In this document: positions 1 through 8,955 of the stretch, one piece after another
Numbering within the stretch: position 1 is the first letter of the stretch
How the letters are laid out: each line of letters starts with the position of its first letter
From: Yoonia maritima
GTDB taxonomy: Bacteria > Pseudomonadota > Alphaproteobacteria > Rhodobacterales > Rhodobacteraceae
DNA: 64,000 nucleotides
Reading direction: 5' to 3'
Assembly: GCF_002933395.1 (NCBI RefSeq)
Contig: NZ_PKFN01000008.1
Span: forward strand, 62,001 to 126,000
Translations under genes and position numbers: made by a program
Notes under the pieces: generated by a model
Seen by the model: only the letters and a program-made list of their open reading frames with translations
The model's database searches: none
Told to the model about the DNA's origin: nothing

Positions 1-757
1 GCGAAACAAAGGCGTCGCCTGCTTTCACCACACCAACGCCAACAGCGCTGGCGGCGTTATCACCGCCACCGCCAGCCACGACAACGCCACTTGGTAGCCC
101 CCAACGGCTGGCCAGTTCACCACGCAAAACGCCCGATACTTCGGACCCTTCGACAAGACGCGGCATGTTTTCGCGGCTTAGTCCGGTCGCGGCGAGCAGA
201 TCATCTGACCAATCGCGCTTGGCAACGTCCAGCCAGCTGGTGCCAGCGGCATCTGACATTTCGGCAACAGCCTCGCCCGTGAGCCAAAGCCGCAGGTAAT
301 CTTTGGGTAGAAGAACACGTTTTACTTTGGCGAAAATCTCGGGCTCATGACGGGCAACCCAAACGAGCTTGGGTGCGGTAAATCCCGGAAATACGATATT
401 GCCAGTGAGTGCGCGAAACTTTGGGTCGGCGTCCAATTCAGCGGCCTCGACCGCTGAACGGGTGTCATTCCATAGAATGCAGGGGCGAAGCACCTCATCA
501 TTTTCATCAAGCAATGTCGCGCCATGCATCTGCCCCGACAGCCCAATACCGCGCACAGCGTCCAATGATGTTTGATCTTTAAGTGCCCGCATCGCTGCAT
601 CTGCCGCGTCCAACCATGTTGCCGGGGCCTGCTCTGACCAACCCGGCTCTGGCCGAACGGCCTCTAGCGGTGCGGTTGCTTCGGCCAGAATTGTCTGCGC
701 GTCGTCAATCAACACCGCCTTAAGACCAGAGGTCCCTAGGTCTAATCCGATGTACAT
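1..757 (-). CDS. xylB: Xylulokinase, N-terminal part (cut by window edge)
   Basis: FGGY-family sugar kinase that phosphorylates D-xylulose to xylulose 5-phosphate in the cytoplasm. About 252 N-terminal residues are in the window. The protein opens MYIGLDLGTSGLKAVL (phosphate-binding loop of the actin-like ATPase fold), followed by WSEQAP and the GLSGQMHG motif typical of XylB, then a Gly/Asp-rich GGGGDNAA loop near the edge. The ATG at 757 is preceded by GGGGAGGA. It is divergent from a ROK regulator, with two operator-like palindromes between them, as in xylose loci. The C-terminal half lies outside the window, so intactness cannot be judged. Identity is strong from the motifs; a related pentulokinase is the only alternative. 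Confidence 0.9.
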   Translation of the reverse strand, partial: MYIGLDLGTSGLKAVLIDDAQTILAEATAPLEAVRPEPGWSEQAPATWLDAADAAMRALKDQTSLDAVRGIGLSGQMHGATLLDENDEVLRPCILWNDTRSAVEAAELDADPKFRALTGNIVFPGFTAPKLVWVARHEPEIFAKVKRVLLPKDYLRLWLTGEAVAEMSDAAGTSWLDVAKRDWSDDLLAATGLSRENMPRLVEGSEVSGVLRGELASRWGLPSGVVVAGGGGDNAASAVGVGVVKAGDAFVS

Positions 758-826
758 ACAGCTATCCTCCCCATTGAATATGTGCCTTTGATCGTTGTTC
801 TGGCCTCTGACTTCAGGCTTGTCAAA

Positions 827-848
827 TTAAATTCAGGTATCGAATTAA
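827..848. promoter_or_regulatory. Putative XylR-type operator 1
   Basis: Imperfect palindrome AAATTC-AGGTATC-GAATTA with a 7-base centre in the divergent xylB/ROK promoter region. The same pattern (ATTCAGGYANYGAAYTA) occurs again at 934-952 over the start codon of the ROK gene. Two matching copies in one divergent promoter fit binding sites of the neighbouring ROK repressor. This is inferred from symmetry and repetition only. Confidence 0.55.
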
Positions 849-933
849 AAAGCGCGAAAATCACGCGAAAAACCCAAAAAAATACGGCATGACTTGATAA
901 GATCGGGTATATTTGATCTAAGGTTTAAAAATA

Positions 934-952
934 TAATTCAGGCAGTGAACTA
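934..952. promoter_or_regulatory. Putative XylR-type operator 2 (overlaps regulator start)
   Basis: TAATTC-AGGCAGT-GAACTA, the same half-sites and 7-base spacing as the copy at 827-848. It ends at the A of the ROK gene's ATG, a position suited to autorepression. Inferred from the repeat; no binding data. Confidence 0.5.
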
Positions 953-2211
953 TGTCAGGCGATCTCAGCACAAAGAACGACTCGGGCATTCCCTCCGGTT
1001 GCGGTCCCTTACTGCCATTGGGGAACGCAAACACCAAGCCTATGCGGCAACAGATATTTGAACATGTTCGTGCCGCCGGACGCGCCACACGAACCGATGT
1101 GATCCGCACATTAGGCATCAGCGCCGGCTCTGCGACAGCACTGACTGCGGATCTAATTAACGCGGGGCTTTTGCGTGAAGTTGACAGTGTCCCACGCGAA
1201 ACAGGGCGCGGGCGTCCTGCAGTCGCGTTAGAAGTCATTCCAGAAACCAATTTCGTCATAGGGATCAAACTATCTGACGAAGCCCATTCTGCGGTGCTCA
1301 CAGATTTTGCGGGGGATGCGGTTGCGACAGCATCACTGCAAACACCTGCACATCCAAAGTCGTTAGATGAAATTCTGACCGAAGTGGGCGCGCTCATGCA
1401 AGATGTATTGGCCGCAGCGCAAAAAAATCCAAACAACATCGCAGCTGTTGGCATTGGCATGTCTGGCATCGTGGATCATCAGGCAGGCACCGTACCATGG
1501 TCACCGCTATTGGCGACACGTAACAGCGACTTTGCAGCAAAGTTCGAGGCCCGCTTCTCCGTACCGCTCCATTTGGATAATGACGCCAACATGTTGACGC
1601 TTGCAGAGCTCTGGTTCGGAGCAGGACGCGCAAAATCAGACTTTGCGGTTGTGACAATTGAACAAGGTGTCGGTATGGGTCTTGTTATCGACAACAGATT
1701 ATACCGTGGCGCACGCGGAATGGGGCTGGAATTAGGCCATACCAAAGTCCAACTGGATGGTGCGCTATGCCGCTGCGGGCAGCGCGGATGCCTCGAAGCA
1801 TATCTCGCAGATTATGCACTCGCGCGCGAAGCTGCTACCGCGCTACACCAGCAAGCCAACGACCACCACAGCCCCAACGCACTGCTGACTGCCCTATTCA
1901 CACAAGCCAAGGCCGGAAACGAGGCAGCGCAGACAATCTTTCGCCGTGCGGGGCGATATCTGTCGGTCGGCCTAGCCAATGTTGTGCAACTGTTTGACCC
2001 AGCGCTGATCATCATTTCAGGCGAACGCATGCAGTATGACTATCTCTATGCTGACGAAGTCCTTGCTGAAATGCATCGCCTGACGCTGAACGACGGCCGA
2101 TCCGCCTGTACCGTTGAAACCCATGCTTGGGGCGATTTAGTCTGGGCGCGTGGCGCGACAGCCCTCGCGCTTTCTGCGGTAACAGATCAGGCAGTTGCGG
2201 CGATTTCTTAA
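952..2211 (+). CDS. ROK-family transcriptional regulator (XylR-like)
   Basis: A 419-residue repressor with an N-terminal winged helix-turn-helix (about residues 27-80, MRQQIFEHVRAAGRATRTDV then a recognition helix) and a C-terminal ROK sugar-kinase-like domain. The ROK signature is visible: ELGH followed by the zinc motif CRCGQRGCLEAY near residues 270-285. Such proteins sense a sugar and repress its catabolic genes. Its divergent neighbour is xylB, and a pair of similar palindromes lies between them, so xylose or xylulose control is the likely role. The start codon is at the edge of the second palindrome, suggesting autoregulation. The exact sugar is inferred from context. Confidence 0.88.
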   Translation: MSGDLSTKNDSGIPSGCGPLLPLGNANTKPMRQQIFEHVRAAGRATRTDVIRTLGISAGSATALTADLINAGLLREVDSVPRETGRGRPAVALEVIPETNFVIGIKLSDEAHSAVLTDFAGDAVATASLQTPAHPKSLDEILTEVGALMQDVLAAAQKNPNNIAAVGIGMSGIVDHQAGTVPWSPLLATRNSDFAAKFEARFSVPLHLDNDANMLTLAELWFGAGRAKSDFAVVTIEQGVGMGLVIDNRLYRGARGMGLELGHTKVQLDGALCRCGQRGCLEAYLADYALAREAATALHQQANDHHSPNALLTALFTQAKAGNEAAQTIFRRAGRYLSVGLANVVQLFDPALIIISGERMQYDYLYADEVLAEMHRLTLNDGRSACTVETHAWGDLVWARGATALALSAVTDQAVAAIS

Positions 2212-3515
2212 AGTGGGTTGGGTATGTCCAGCCCGCTTGGCACGGCTTCGGGCACGCCCAAACGACCGGCTTGTGCTGTGGAATCCGTCAGACTGTCCAA
2301 GAATGCGAGCAGTGCTGTGATCTGATCTTCTGTCATCTCGGGACCCGCGGGCTGCGCGACAGCGGCAATTGCATCTGTGCTTTCACGTAGATCGTCCACA
2401 GGAAGTTCGGGCAAACGCGCCACGGTCAGGTCATAGTTGTTCAGCGCCGCAACCGGATCCAAATGCGCGATGACAAAGGCACGCAAATCTGCGTATGCGC
2501 CTGCGTGCCCGTATGGTCCAGTCAGCGCCACGTTCCGCAGGCTGGGCGTTCGGAACGCATATAGATCGGCAGGATCGCCCGTGACCCTGAACCGCCCTTC
2601 ATCGCGCGCGTGACTTTCGAAACGCGCTGCCTTTCCGGGGCCGATTTGTGGGCTGCCCATCGGGTGGAAGTCATGGTCGGTCAGGAATGGCCCAGCATGA
2701 CATCCCGCACAGTTTGCTTCACCATAAAATAGCGCCATACCTGTCGCGGCGGGCTCTGGCAAAGTGCCGTCCCCCCGCAAGACCGCATCAAAGGGAGAAG
2801 TGTCAGATCGCCATTCGAACGCCATGAAAGCAGCGACAGCATTTGAAATGTCGGTGAAACCAATCTGATCCGGCGTGTCGATATGATCATAGGTCGCAAC
2901 GAAAGCGTCGGCATATTCGGGAAAACCCGCGACGCGACGCGATATGATGTCCCAAGCACCACCCTGCCCTGTCAAAACACCGCGCCGCACGGCCTTGGCC
3001 ACTTCGTTTTCGCTATAGTGCCCAGCCATCTCATCGCCGCTGAGCACCGGGAACATAGTTTGTGCGGATAGAAGCGATGCAAAGCCTGCGGCCATATCAG
3101 CATCTAGCGGGGTCCGAATACCACCGGGGCGATCCAAATCGACTTCGATCCGCCCATCATGGAACAGGCGCGTGAATTCGTTGGCGCCAAGATTAAACAG
3201 CGCCGGCGCATTCCGTGGAATGCGTTGTTCGGGCATATTTTCTGGGTCTGCGACGCGCTGCGTACCCAGACCAATTCCGCCATCGCCAATACCCAGTGAG
3301 AGCCCATCACTGGTTCCGAATGCCGGATGATGACAGGTCGCGCAGGCGACCTCTTGGTTGCCTGATAAAATCGGGTCGTAAAACAAAAGCTGCCCAAGCC
3401 GGGCCTCGTCCATGTTTATGGGGGCGAAATCAGCATCGGTAATTGGCCGTGGCAATACCTGGGCCGAAGCCACCTGCCCGCACAATATGGCTGCAATCAT
3501 CACTGCATAGTTCAT
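2208..3515 (-). CDS. Diheme cytochrome c peroxidase / MauG-family protein
   Basis: A 435-residue exported diheme c-type cytochrome. It begins with a signal peptide (MNYAVMIAAILCGQVASA, cleavage before QVLP) and has two heme-binding motifs, CATCH at about 58-62 and CAGCH at about 269-273. Family members reduce H2O2 with electrons from periplasmic cytochromes or, as MauG-like enzymes, oxidise protein or small-molecule targets. The start at 3515 is chosen because it gives the signal peptide and has GGGAGGGG upstream; the frame stays open to 3629 without support. The stop overlaps the 3' end of the convergent ROK gene by four bases. Substrate is unknown. Confidence 0.85.
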   Translation of the reverse strand: MNYAVMIAAILCGQVASAQVLPRPITDADFAPINMDEARLGQLLFYDPILSGNQEVACATCHHPAFGTSDGLSLGIGDGGIGLGTQRVADPENMPEQRIPRNAPALFNLGANEFTRLFHDGRIEVDLDRPGGIRTPLDADMAAGFASLLSAQTMFPVLSGDEMAGHYSENEVAKAVRRGVLTGQGGAWDIISRRVAGFPEYADAFVATYDHIDTPDQIGFTDISNAVAAFMAFEWRSDTSPFDAVLRGDGTLPEPAATGMALFYGEANCAGCHAGPFLTDHDFHPMGSPQIGPGKAARFESHARDEGRFRVTGDPADLYAFRTPSLRNVALTGPYGHAGAYADLRAFVIAHLDPVAALNNYDLTVARLPELPVDDLRESTDAIAAVAQPAGPEMTEDQITALLAFLDSLTDSTAQAGRLGVPEAVPSGLDIPNPL

Positions 3516-3573
3516 TCGATCCCCTCCCAAGGATCGCATGGTTATCACGTCGCCAATCCCGCGCAAGAGGGTG

Positions 3574-4854
3574 TCAGCCCATATGTTTACGAATACGCCG
3601 CAGCATCGCCCAAACGCATAGCACGACAACCGGGGTCGCGATGGCAGCCATCATGGTTTTACTGATGCCCAAACTATATTGCAGCGGCCCCAAAACATAG
3701 AGAGCAAGGTTCAAAGCGTAATAGCTGATCGCGACAATCGACAAACCTTCGACAGTGTGTTGCAAGCGCAGTTGAAGATCAGCACGTTTATCCATGCTTG
3801 TCAGCAAGGCTTGGTTCTGGGCGGAGCGTTCAACATCAACGCGCGTGCGCAGCAGATCACCCGCGCGTAGGGCCCTATCCGACATCGCATGTAATCGCGC
3901 TTGCGTGGACTTCACCGTGCGCATTGCTGGATCATAGCGCCGCATCATGAATTCACCGAATGTCTGACGCCCGCCAAATCGTTCTTCGCGCAAAACTGTG
4001 ATCCGCTGGTTCACAATCGTTTCGTATGCGCCTGTGGCACCAAAGCGAAACGACGATTGCGCTGCGATACTTTCCAGCTCGGCCGAGACCTCTAGCAGCG
4101 AATGCAACTGTGCTGCCGGATCAGGCATCGGACCACGCATGTCGTCGATCAGCTTTGACAGCGTTGCATCGATCATGCCCATTTGCGGACCAAGTCCTCG
4201 TGCGCGGGTCAGCCCCAGCATCGACATCGCCTTGTAAGTTTCAATCTCGCACAGGCGCTGCACAACGCGGCCTATCCGGCGCATCCCAACCTGAGGACGT
4301 GCGAAAACCGCAAAACGCATATGACCAGCCGGATCGATCCGAAAATCGCCTGCAATGACCAGCTCGTCATCAAGAACGCGACTAATCGCAAGGCTTTCGG
4401 GGACGAACCATTCTTGCGCCTTTGCGCCAATTGCGTCGTCGTCATCACCCACTTCGACGCGGATCAACGCCGACGTAATACGTGTACCGGGGGCCGAAGA
4501 TAGCCAATCATGGGGAAAGACACCAAATGTCGCCGCGTCAAAGGGGCGCTCTGCGACGCCCTCGCCCAAGATCGTATAGGTCACAAATTCAGTGTGGCTT
4601 TCCCACTTAAGCTGGTGCTTACCAATCTGGCCAAAGTAATGGGTCGCGTCAGGTTCCGGATGTGGGGCAGCAAAACGATCAAGCAAATCAGTAAGATGCG
4701 CCATATCCGTAGCTCGATCACGGCCCGCTGCATTCTTGCTGGGCTTCAGGGCAAGGAACGCAGCCCGCCCCGGCGCGCGCATCGACGGAAAAGGACGCGC
4801 ATGCAATTCATTGGCCAAAGCAAATCGCAACGGATGGTCAGTAATAGGTGTCAT
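3574..4854 (-). CDS. DUF3422 family membrane protein
   Basis: A 426-residue protein beginning with the family's conserved start (HPLRFALANELHARPFP). Most of it is soluble; two hydrophobic helices lie at the C-terminus (about 370-420: VAISYYALNLALYVLGPL and MMAAIATPVVVLCVWAML) followed by a basic tail RRIRKHMG, so it is probably anchored in the inner membrane by its end. Function of DUF3422 is not established. The ATG at 4854 has AAAGG upstream. It lies 58 bases upstream of the diheme peroxidase gene on the same strand and could be cotranscribed with it. Confidence 0.8.
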   Translation of the reverse strand: MTPITDHPLRFALANELHARPFPSMRAPGRAAFLALKPSKNAAGRDRATDMAHLTDLLDRFAAPHPEPDATHYFGQIGKHQLKWESHTEFVTYTILGEGVAERPFDAATFGVFPHDWLSSAPGTRITSALIRVEVGDDDDAIGAKAQEWFVPESLAISRVLDDELVIAGDFRIDPAGHMRFAVFARPQVGMRRIGRVVQRLCEIETYKAMSMLGLTRARGLGPQMGMIDATLSKLIDDMRGPMPDPAAQLHSLLEVSAELESIAAQSSFRFGATGAYETIVNQRITVLREERFGGRQTFGEFMMRRYDPAMRTVKSTQARLHAMSDRALRAGDLLRTRVDVERSAQNQALLTSMDKRADLQLRLQHTVEGLSIVAISYYALNLALYVLGPLQYSLGISKTMMAAIATPVVVLCVWAMLRRIRKHMG

Positions 4855-4938
4855 GCAATGCCTTTACGGTAAACTCATCACCGCAGGTTAGCGCATTTTT
4901 ATGACCTGTAAAGAAATTCTGTTATCTTACAAAAGCTT

Positions 4939-4969
4939 AGCGGCACACGATAGTATACCGTGCGCCGCT
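4939..4969 (-). terminator. Intrinsic terminator after the decarboxylase gene
   Basis: Arms AGCGGCGCACG and CGTGTGCCGCT read on the minus strand form an 11-pair stem (one G-U) with a 9-base loop, followed a few bases later by a short T run (TTTT). It is just downstream of the stop at 4976. Confidence 0.75.
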
Positions 4970-4975
4970 ATTCGT

Positions 4976-6148
4976 TTAGATCACAACCACCGCCAGTGGA
5001 GGGAAGCCGTTGAAACAAACCGACGAATATGTCGATGTATAGGCACCTGTGTTGCGGATCAGGACGCGATCACCAGCACGCAATGTCAGCGGCAGTTGCA
5101 TCGGACGCTTCTCATATAGCACGTCAGCGCTGTCACAGCTTGGTCCAGCAACAATACACGGACCCATCGCGTCGTCATCGCGCGCAGTTTCAAACTGATA
5201 GCGAATTGCCTCGCCTTCGGTTTCTGCCAGACCAGAAAAACGACCGATATCCAGATAGACCCAACGATGCATATCACGCTCAGACTTACGGCTGACCAAC
5301 ATGACTTCAGCAACGATCACGCCCGCTTCTGCGACCATACCGCGGCCCGGCTCTGCCATGATTTTAGCAACGTCTGGAAAACGGGCTTCGATCATGTCGA
5401 TGACCTTTGCGGCATATGCCTTTGGCGCGTCAATCTCTTCACCATAGAATGCAGGGAAACCACCACCGATATTGATCAACGACAGATCGTGACCCGCATC
5501 TTTGGCAGCTTGCCAAATGCCGCCCATAACGTCCAAGTTTGGCGCCCACATTTCCGCGCGACGGGTTTGTGACCCGACGTGGAATGAGAAACCAACTGGG
5601 TTCAGACCCAATGTCTTTGCAGTATCAAGCAATTGCAGCGCCATATCGCGGTCGCAACCGAACTTGCGCGACAATGGCCAGTCCGCTTGGGAAACCTCAA
5701 CAATAAGACGGATGTAAACGGACACGCCCGGTGCGTGCGCTGCGATCTTTTCTAGCTCTTCTTCAGAGTCAGCAGCGAACAAACGAATGCCTTGGTCAAA
5801 TGCCCATGCAATATCAGATGCGCGTTTGATCGTGTTGCCAAACGACACGTCACGAGGCTCTGCGCCCTGCTCAAGGCAAAGCGCGATTTCAGCACGTGAT
5901 GCCGCATCGAAATTTGAGCCCATATCAACCAAGCGCGCAATGATTTGCGGCGCTGGATTTGCTTTGACAGCATAATGAATATCAGCCCGGCCCAAGCCAG
6001 ATTTTAGCGCCCGATATTGACGGGATACAAGATCGAGATCCATCACTAATGTAGGTTTATCAAAGCTGTGCGCAGCGACAAAGCTGTCCAAACGGGATGG
6101 TGCAACAACAGGGAATGACGCCGCAGCGTCAGCGAAGTGTACAGTCAT
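4976..6148 (-). CDS. Ornithine decarboxylase-type PLP enzyme (fold type III)
   Basis: A 390-residue alanine-racemase-fold decarboxylase. The PLP lysine is Lys62 in YAVKANP; EPGRGMVAEAG supplies the phosphate-binding glycine region and GPSCDSADVLYE contains the active-site Cys-Asp pair seen in ornithine/lysine decarboxylases. It likely makes putrescine (or cadaverine) from ornithine (or lysine), feeding polyamine synthesis. Length matches the eukaryotic-type ODC family. The ATG at 6148 is preceded by GGAGATGACCC. It stands alone, with its own terminator. Substrate choice between ornithine and lysine is not decided by the sequence. Confidence 0.87.
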   Translation of the reverse strand: MTVHFADAAASFPVVAPSRLDSFVAAHSFDKPTLVMDLDLVSRQYRALKSGLGRADIHYAVKANPAPQIIARLVDMGSNFDAASRAEIALCLEQGAEPRDVSFGNTIKRASDIAWAFDQGIRLFAADSEEELEKIAAHAPGVSVYIRLIVEVSQADWPLSRKFGCDRDMALQLLDTAKTLGLNPVGFSFHVGSQTRRAEMWAPNLDVMGGIWQAAKDAGHDLSLINIGGGFPAFYGEEIDAPKAYAAKVIDMIEARFPDVAKIMAEPGRGMVAEAGVIVAEVMLVSRKSERDMHRWVYLDIGRFSGLAETEGEAIRYQFETARDDDAMGPCIVAGPSCDSADVLYEKRPMQLPLTLRAGDRVLIRNTGAYTSTYSSVCFNGFPPLAVVVI

Positions 6149-6395
6149 GGGTCATCTCCAGTAGACCCGGCCATAACGGATTCACACCGCCTAAGACCGC
6201 TCAGTTCCAAAAGAGACGTTACCGTCGCTACGTAAACACGTGTGCGTTGACTATCACCGGCCAGAGGCGCGTGCGTTGGCGTCTATAGAGCGCCATTTGC
6301 GGCAAGTTGGGATTCGTTGCAAGTGGGAAAATGCACGCGATGCATTTTTTCATAACAGCATGGACGCCAAGGCATAACTCGGGCTAGGCAGGCGC

Positions 6396-6941
6396 ATGGC
6401 ACAAGTTATCCTATTCAACAAACCCTTTGGCGTCCTGTCGCAGTTCACAGACGCGCGCAGCCCGTCACCCCGACCAACGTTGTCGGCCTATATCGACGTC
6501 CCGGGCGTTTATCCGGCGGGGCGCTTAGATCGCGATAGTGAAGGGCTGTTGGTGCTGACCGACGACGGAAAACTACAGGCCAAGATCGCAGACCCCAAGC
6601 ATAAGCTGACCAAAACCTATTTGGTCCAAGTCGAGGGCGCGCCCACGGACAAAGACCTTCAGGCACTGCGCGATGGCGTCACTCTAAAAGATGGACCGAC
6701 ACGCCCTGCTCAAGTACGGCTGATAGATCCCCCCACCCTGTGGGAACGCGATCCACCAGTACGTTTCCGAAAATCAGTTCCTGATACTTGGATCGAGATC
6801 ACGATCAGCGAAGGCCGTAACCGCCAAGTCAGGCGAATGACAGCACATATCGGATTTCCAACGCTCCGATTGGTACGCTGGCGCGTCGGAAACTGGACGC
6901 TAGACGGCTTAGCTAACGGACAATTTCAAAAAGCAGAGTAA
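6396..6941 (+). CDS. rluE: Pseudouridine synthase, RluE/RsuA family
   Basis: A 181-residue rRNA pseudouridine synthase. It begins directly with the catalytic domain ([14 protein letters not shown]), carries the catalytic aspartate motif [17 protein letters not shown] (about residues 42-58), and ends with [20 protein letters not shown]. The lack of an N-terminal S4 domain and the short length fit RluE, which modifies a uridine in 23S rRNA. AGGCAGGCG lies before the ATG. It is the last core-genome gene before the accessory island. Confidence 0.88.
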   Translation: MAQVILFNKPFGVLSQFTDARSPSPRPTLSAYIDVPGVYPAGRLDRDSEGLLVLTDDGKLQAKIADPKHKLTKTYLVQVEGAPTDKDLQALRDGVTLKDGPTRPAQVRLIDPPTLWERDPPVRFRKSVPDTWIEITISEGRNRQVRRMTAHIGFPTLRLVRWRVGNWTLDGLANGQFQKAE

Positions 6942-7348
6942 GCCGCGAGTACTGGGCGTCTCCGTCTCTTAACTCACTTAGCCAGTCTTTCGTTCGCCGG
7001 CCAATGGGCTTTGACGCCTATCTGCGGGGCCGCTCAGATGGAGCCAATCAGGTGATACAATTGAGAGAGACGAAGCGCTAAACTAGAACGCCCAGAGAAC
7101 AGATCGATCCAACTCTTGATCCCACCAGCGGTTTGCACATCAGCTAAGTCATTGTTTTTGTGGTGCCCCAAGCAGGAAGAAGTTCGAACAAAATCTTTGA
7201 AGAGTTTCTAATAATAAGGGACATTATTCGGGCGCGAGAAAGTGGGGATGGCAAAGCTTGAAATGCAGTTTTTCCGACCATGAAATCTGCGTTTTGGTGA
7301 CAAACAACGATCGCCGGCGCTTTGGTTGCTGGGTTTTGGACCCGGCAA
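6942..7348. other. Island left boundary region without a convincing gene
   Basis: About 400 bases with no intact gene. On the minus strand from about 7153 to 7035 a short open frame reads NDLADVQTAGGIKSW then DLFSGRSSLALRLSQLYHL before a stop; it has protein-like composition but no start, and may be a gene or transposase remnant. At 7161-7169 TGGTGCCCC repeats the 3' end of the tRNA-Thr gene found at the other island boundary, in the same orientation. The region probably holds the left junction of the island. Confidence 0.4.
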
Positions 7349-7858
7349 CTAAAATGGAATTCCGATGAGAAAACGTAAGATTGAGAACGCACTGACAGGA
7401 TTGACAAACTCACCAAACAAAGTGTCCTCAATAGCCAGTTCAAGAGCGGCATTTTCAATTCCAGCATCAATGACAATACCTGTACCGAGTTCTACAGCAA
7501 CCTCGGACGTAACGACAAATGTGACCTCAGGGTCAGCCTCCATCGCTGCTGTTACATAGCTTACGGAATCCGTCGCTTTCAGCTGAAACTCTGAAACACC
7601 ATCAAGACTGTCGAATACCATGATGTCCGTAATGGGGTGGTTCGTTGCTTCAAACATGGCAGCTTCAACACCTTGGATCGCCAATAACTCCACATATTCT
7701 TGCTCGAATAGAATGCCCTTGATGTTATTCTGGTGGCCAGACGCCGACAACGGGTCAATTGATGCGAAATAGTCCACTATATCCTCGTTGGAAGCGATCT
7801 CGAGATCACTGTATCCACGGCGCACCGCTTCGAACACATCTTGATCGAGTAAATTCAA
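7349..7858 (-). CDS. Unknown protein, possible QxK nuclease-like fold
   Basis: A 169-residue acidic protein I do not recognise. The middle has a pattern compatible with a restriction-endonuclease-like core: Glu52 in ILFEQEY, Asp78 in HPITDIMVF, then E90-F-Q92-L-K94 (a D...QxK arrangement like that of Mrr-type nucleases). The C-terminus is hydrophobic (SAFSILRFLIGIPF). Its ATG overlaps the stop of the upstream ankyrin gene by four bases (ATGA), so the two are translationally coupled. A nuclease or effector role is inference; the hydrophobic tail could instead mean membrane contact. Confidence 0.5.
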   Translation of the reverse strand: MNLLDQDVFEAVRRGYSDLEIASNEDIVDYFASIDPLSASGHQNNIKGILFEQEYVELLAIQGVEAAMFEATNHPITDIMVFDSLDGVSEFQLKATDSVSYVTAAMEADPEVTFVVTSEVAVELGTGIVIDAGIENAALELAIEDTLFGEFVNPVSAFSILRFLIGIPF

Positions 7859-8955
7859 AAAATTGCTCCGTGGCGCTCCAATATTAAGGTGACATCCGTC
7901 GACGCCCGAAGAATATCAAGAGAGAGTTGATGTGGAGTGTCATTTTTTTCGTCTCGAAGTCTCGTATCGGCCCCGCGTTCCAAAAGCAGTTTCACAACGT
8001 CTGCATATTTGCGTTTGGATGCTTGCATCAACGCAGTGCGCTTCATGAATGCCAACTGATCGATTGATGCTCGCGCGTCCAGTAGGGCTTTGCAAAGGTC
8101 AACGCGGCCATGCTCAGCAGCGGCATGTATTGGTGCCCACTTCGGCCCCTTTACGTTAACCGATGCCCCGCGTTCAATGAGCCGCATTGCAGACTCATAC
8201 TGAGCACTCAAGATGGCACTTAGTAGAGCCGGATTTCCCTCTGTATCGCGGATATTTGGATCCGCCCCCGCATCCAGCAATAACTCGAGAATATCTTGGT
8301 CGCCATGCGCGATCACCAAAATTAACAAAGGTTGTCCGTCTGACGTACCTATGTTGACGTTAACGCCGGACGCTATCAGTGATCGAACGATTTCATGGGA
8401 ACCGTGCTGATAGGCAGACAGCAACGCCGCTTCTTCGTACTTCCGACCAAATTGCGCACCGCGCCTTGTTAATAGCTCAACTATTTCATTGTGTTTCTTG
8501 AAGAAGGCACCGGTCAGTGCATTCCACCCGTCATTGGAACAGATATGAAGATCGGCACCGTTTTCTACCAGATACTCAACAACAGCCCTATAGCCTTTGA
8601 TGGAAGCCCAGATCAAAGGCGTCCAACCATTCTTGTCACGCGCAGAAATTTCGGCACCGTGCTGAAGCAATGAATCAGCCAGATCAAAATATTCGTTCTC
8701 AAGTGCGAGAACCATTGATCCCTTTCTGCTATCGGCACCAAGGTTCGGGTTCGCGCCCTTAGTTAAAAGTAGCTGGGCTATGTCGAGATATCCAAGCTCT
8801 ATCGCAAAACTAAGGGGCAAGCCTGAGCGCACATTCGGATCGAAACCCGGATCGGCAATTAAAGCCAGTGCTTCGTTCTTGAAGCCCTTTTTCAACGCTT
8901 CAATAAAACGATCGGCCGGGGAATCGTTCTCGCTGTTTTGCTCGCCATCTTTCAT
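7855..8955 (-). CDS. Ankyrin-repeat protein
   Basis: A 366-residue protein made almost wholly of about ten ankyrin repeats (for example NGWTPLIWASIKGYRAVVEY followed by LVENGADL; DIAQLLLTKGANPN; DVVKLLLERGADTRLRD). There is no signal peptide or transmembrane segment, so it is probably cytoplasmic and acts by protein binding. It overlaps the following gene by ATGA, suggesting a fixed ratio or a complex of the two products, for instance a binding partner or inhibitor for it. It lies 221 bases downstream of the defence operon on the same strand and within the island. Confidence 0.85.
   Translation of the reverse strand: MKDGEQNSENDSPADRFIEALKKGFKNEALALIADPGFDPNVRSGLPLSFAIELGYLDIAQLLLTKGANPNLGADSRKGSMVLALENEYFDLADSLLQHGAEISARDKNGWTPLIWASIKGYRAVVEYLVENGADLHICSNDGWNALTGAFFKKHNEIVELLTRRGAQFGRKYEEAALLSAYQHGSHEIVRSLIASGVNVNIGTSDGQPLLILVIAHGDQDILELLLDAGADPNIRDTEGNPALLSAILSAQYESAMRLIERGASVNVKGPKWAPIHAAAEHGRVDLCKALLDARASIDQLAFMKRTALMQASKRKYADVVKLLLERGADTRLRDEKNDTPHQLSLDILRASTDVTLILERHGAIF

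Noticed and set aside
3516..3629. In-frame extension before the diheme peroxidase start
   Set aside because: It would bury the signal peptide; the ATG at 3515 has a strong ribosome binding site.
7144..7476. 110-residue open frame overlapping the 3' end of the unknown 169-aa gene
   Set aside because: Same strand in another frame, largely within the coupled gene and without a ribosome binding site or family resemblance.
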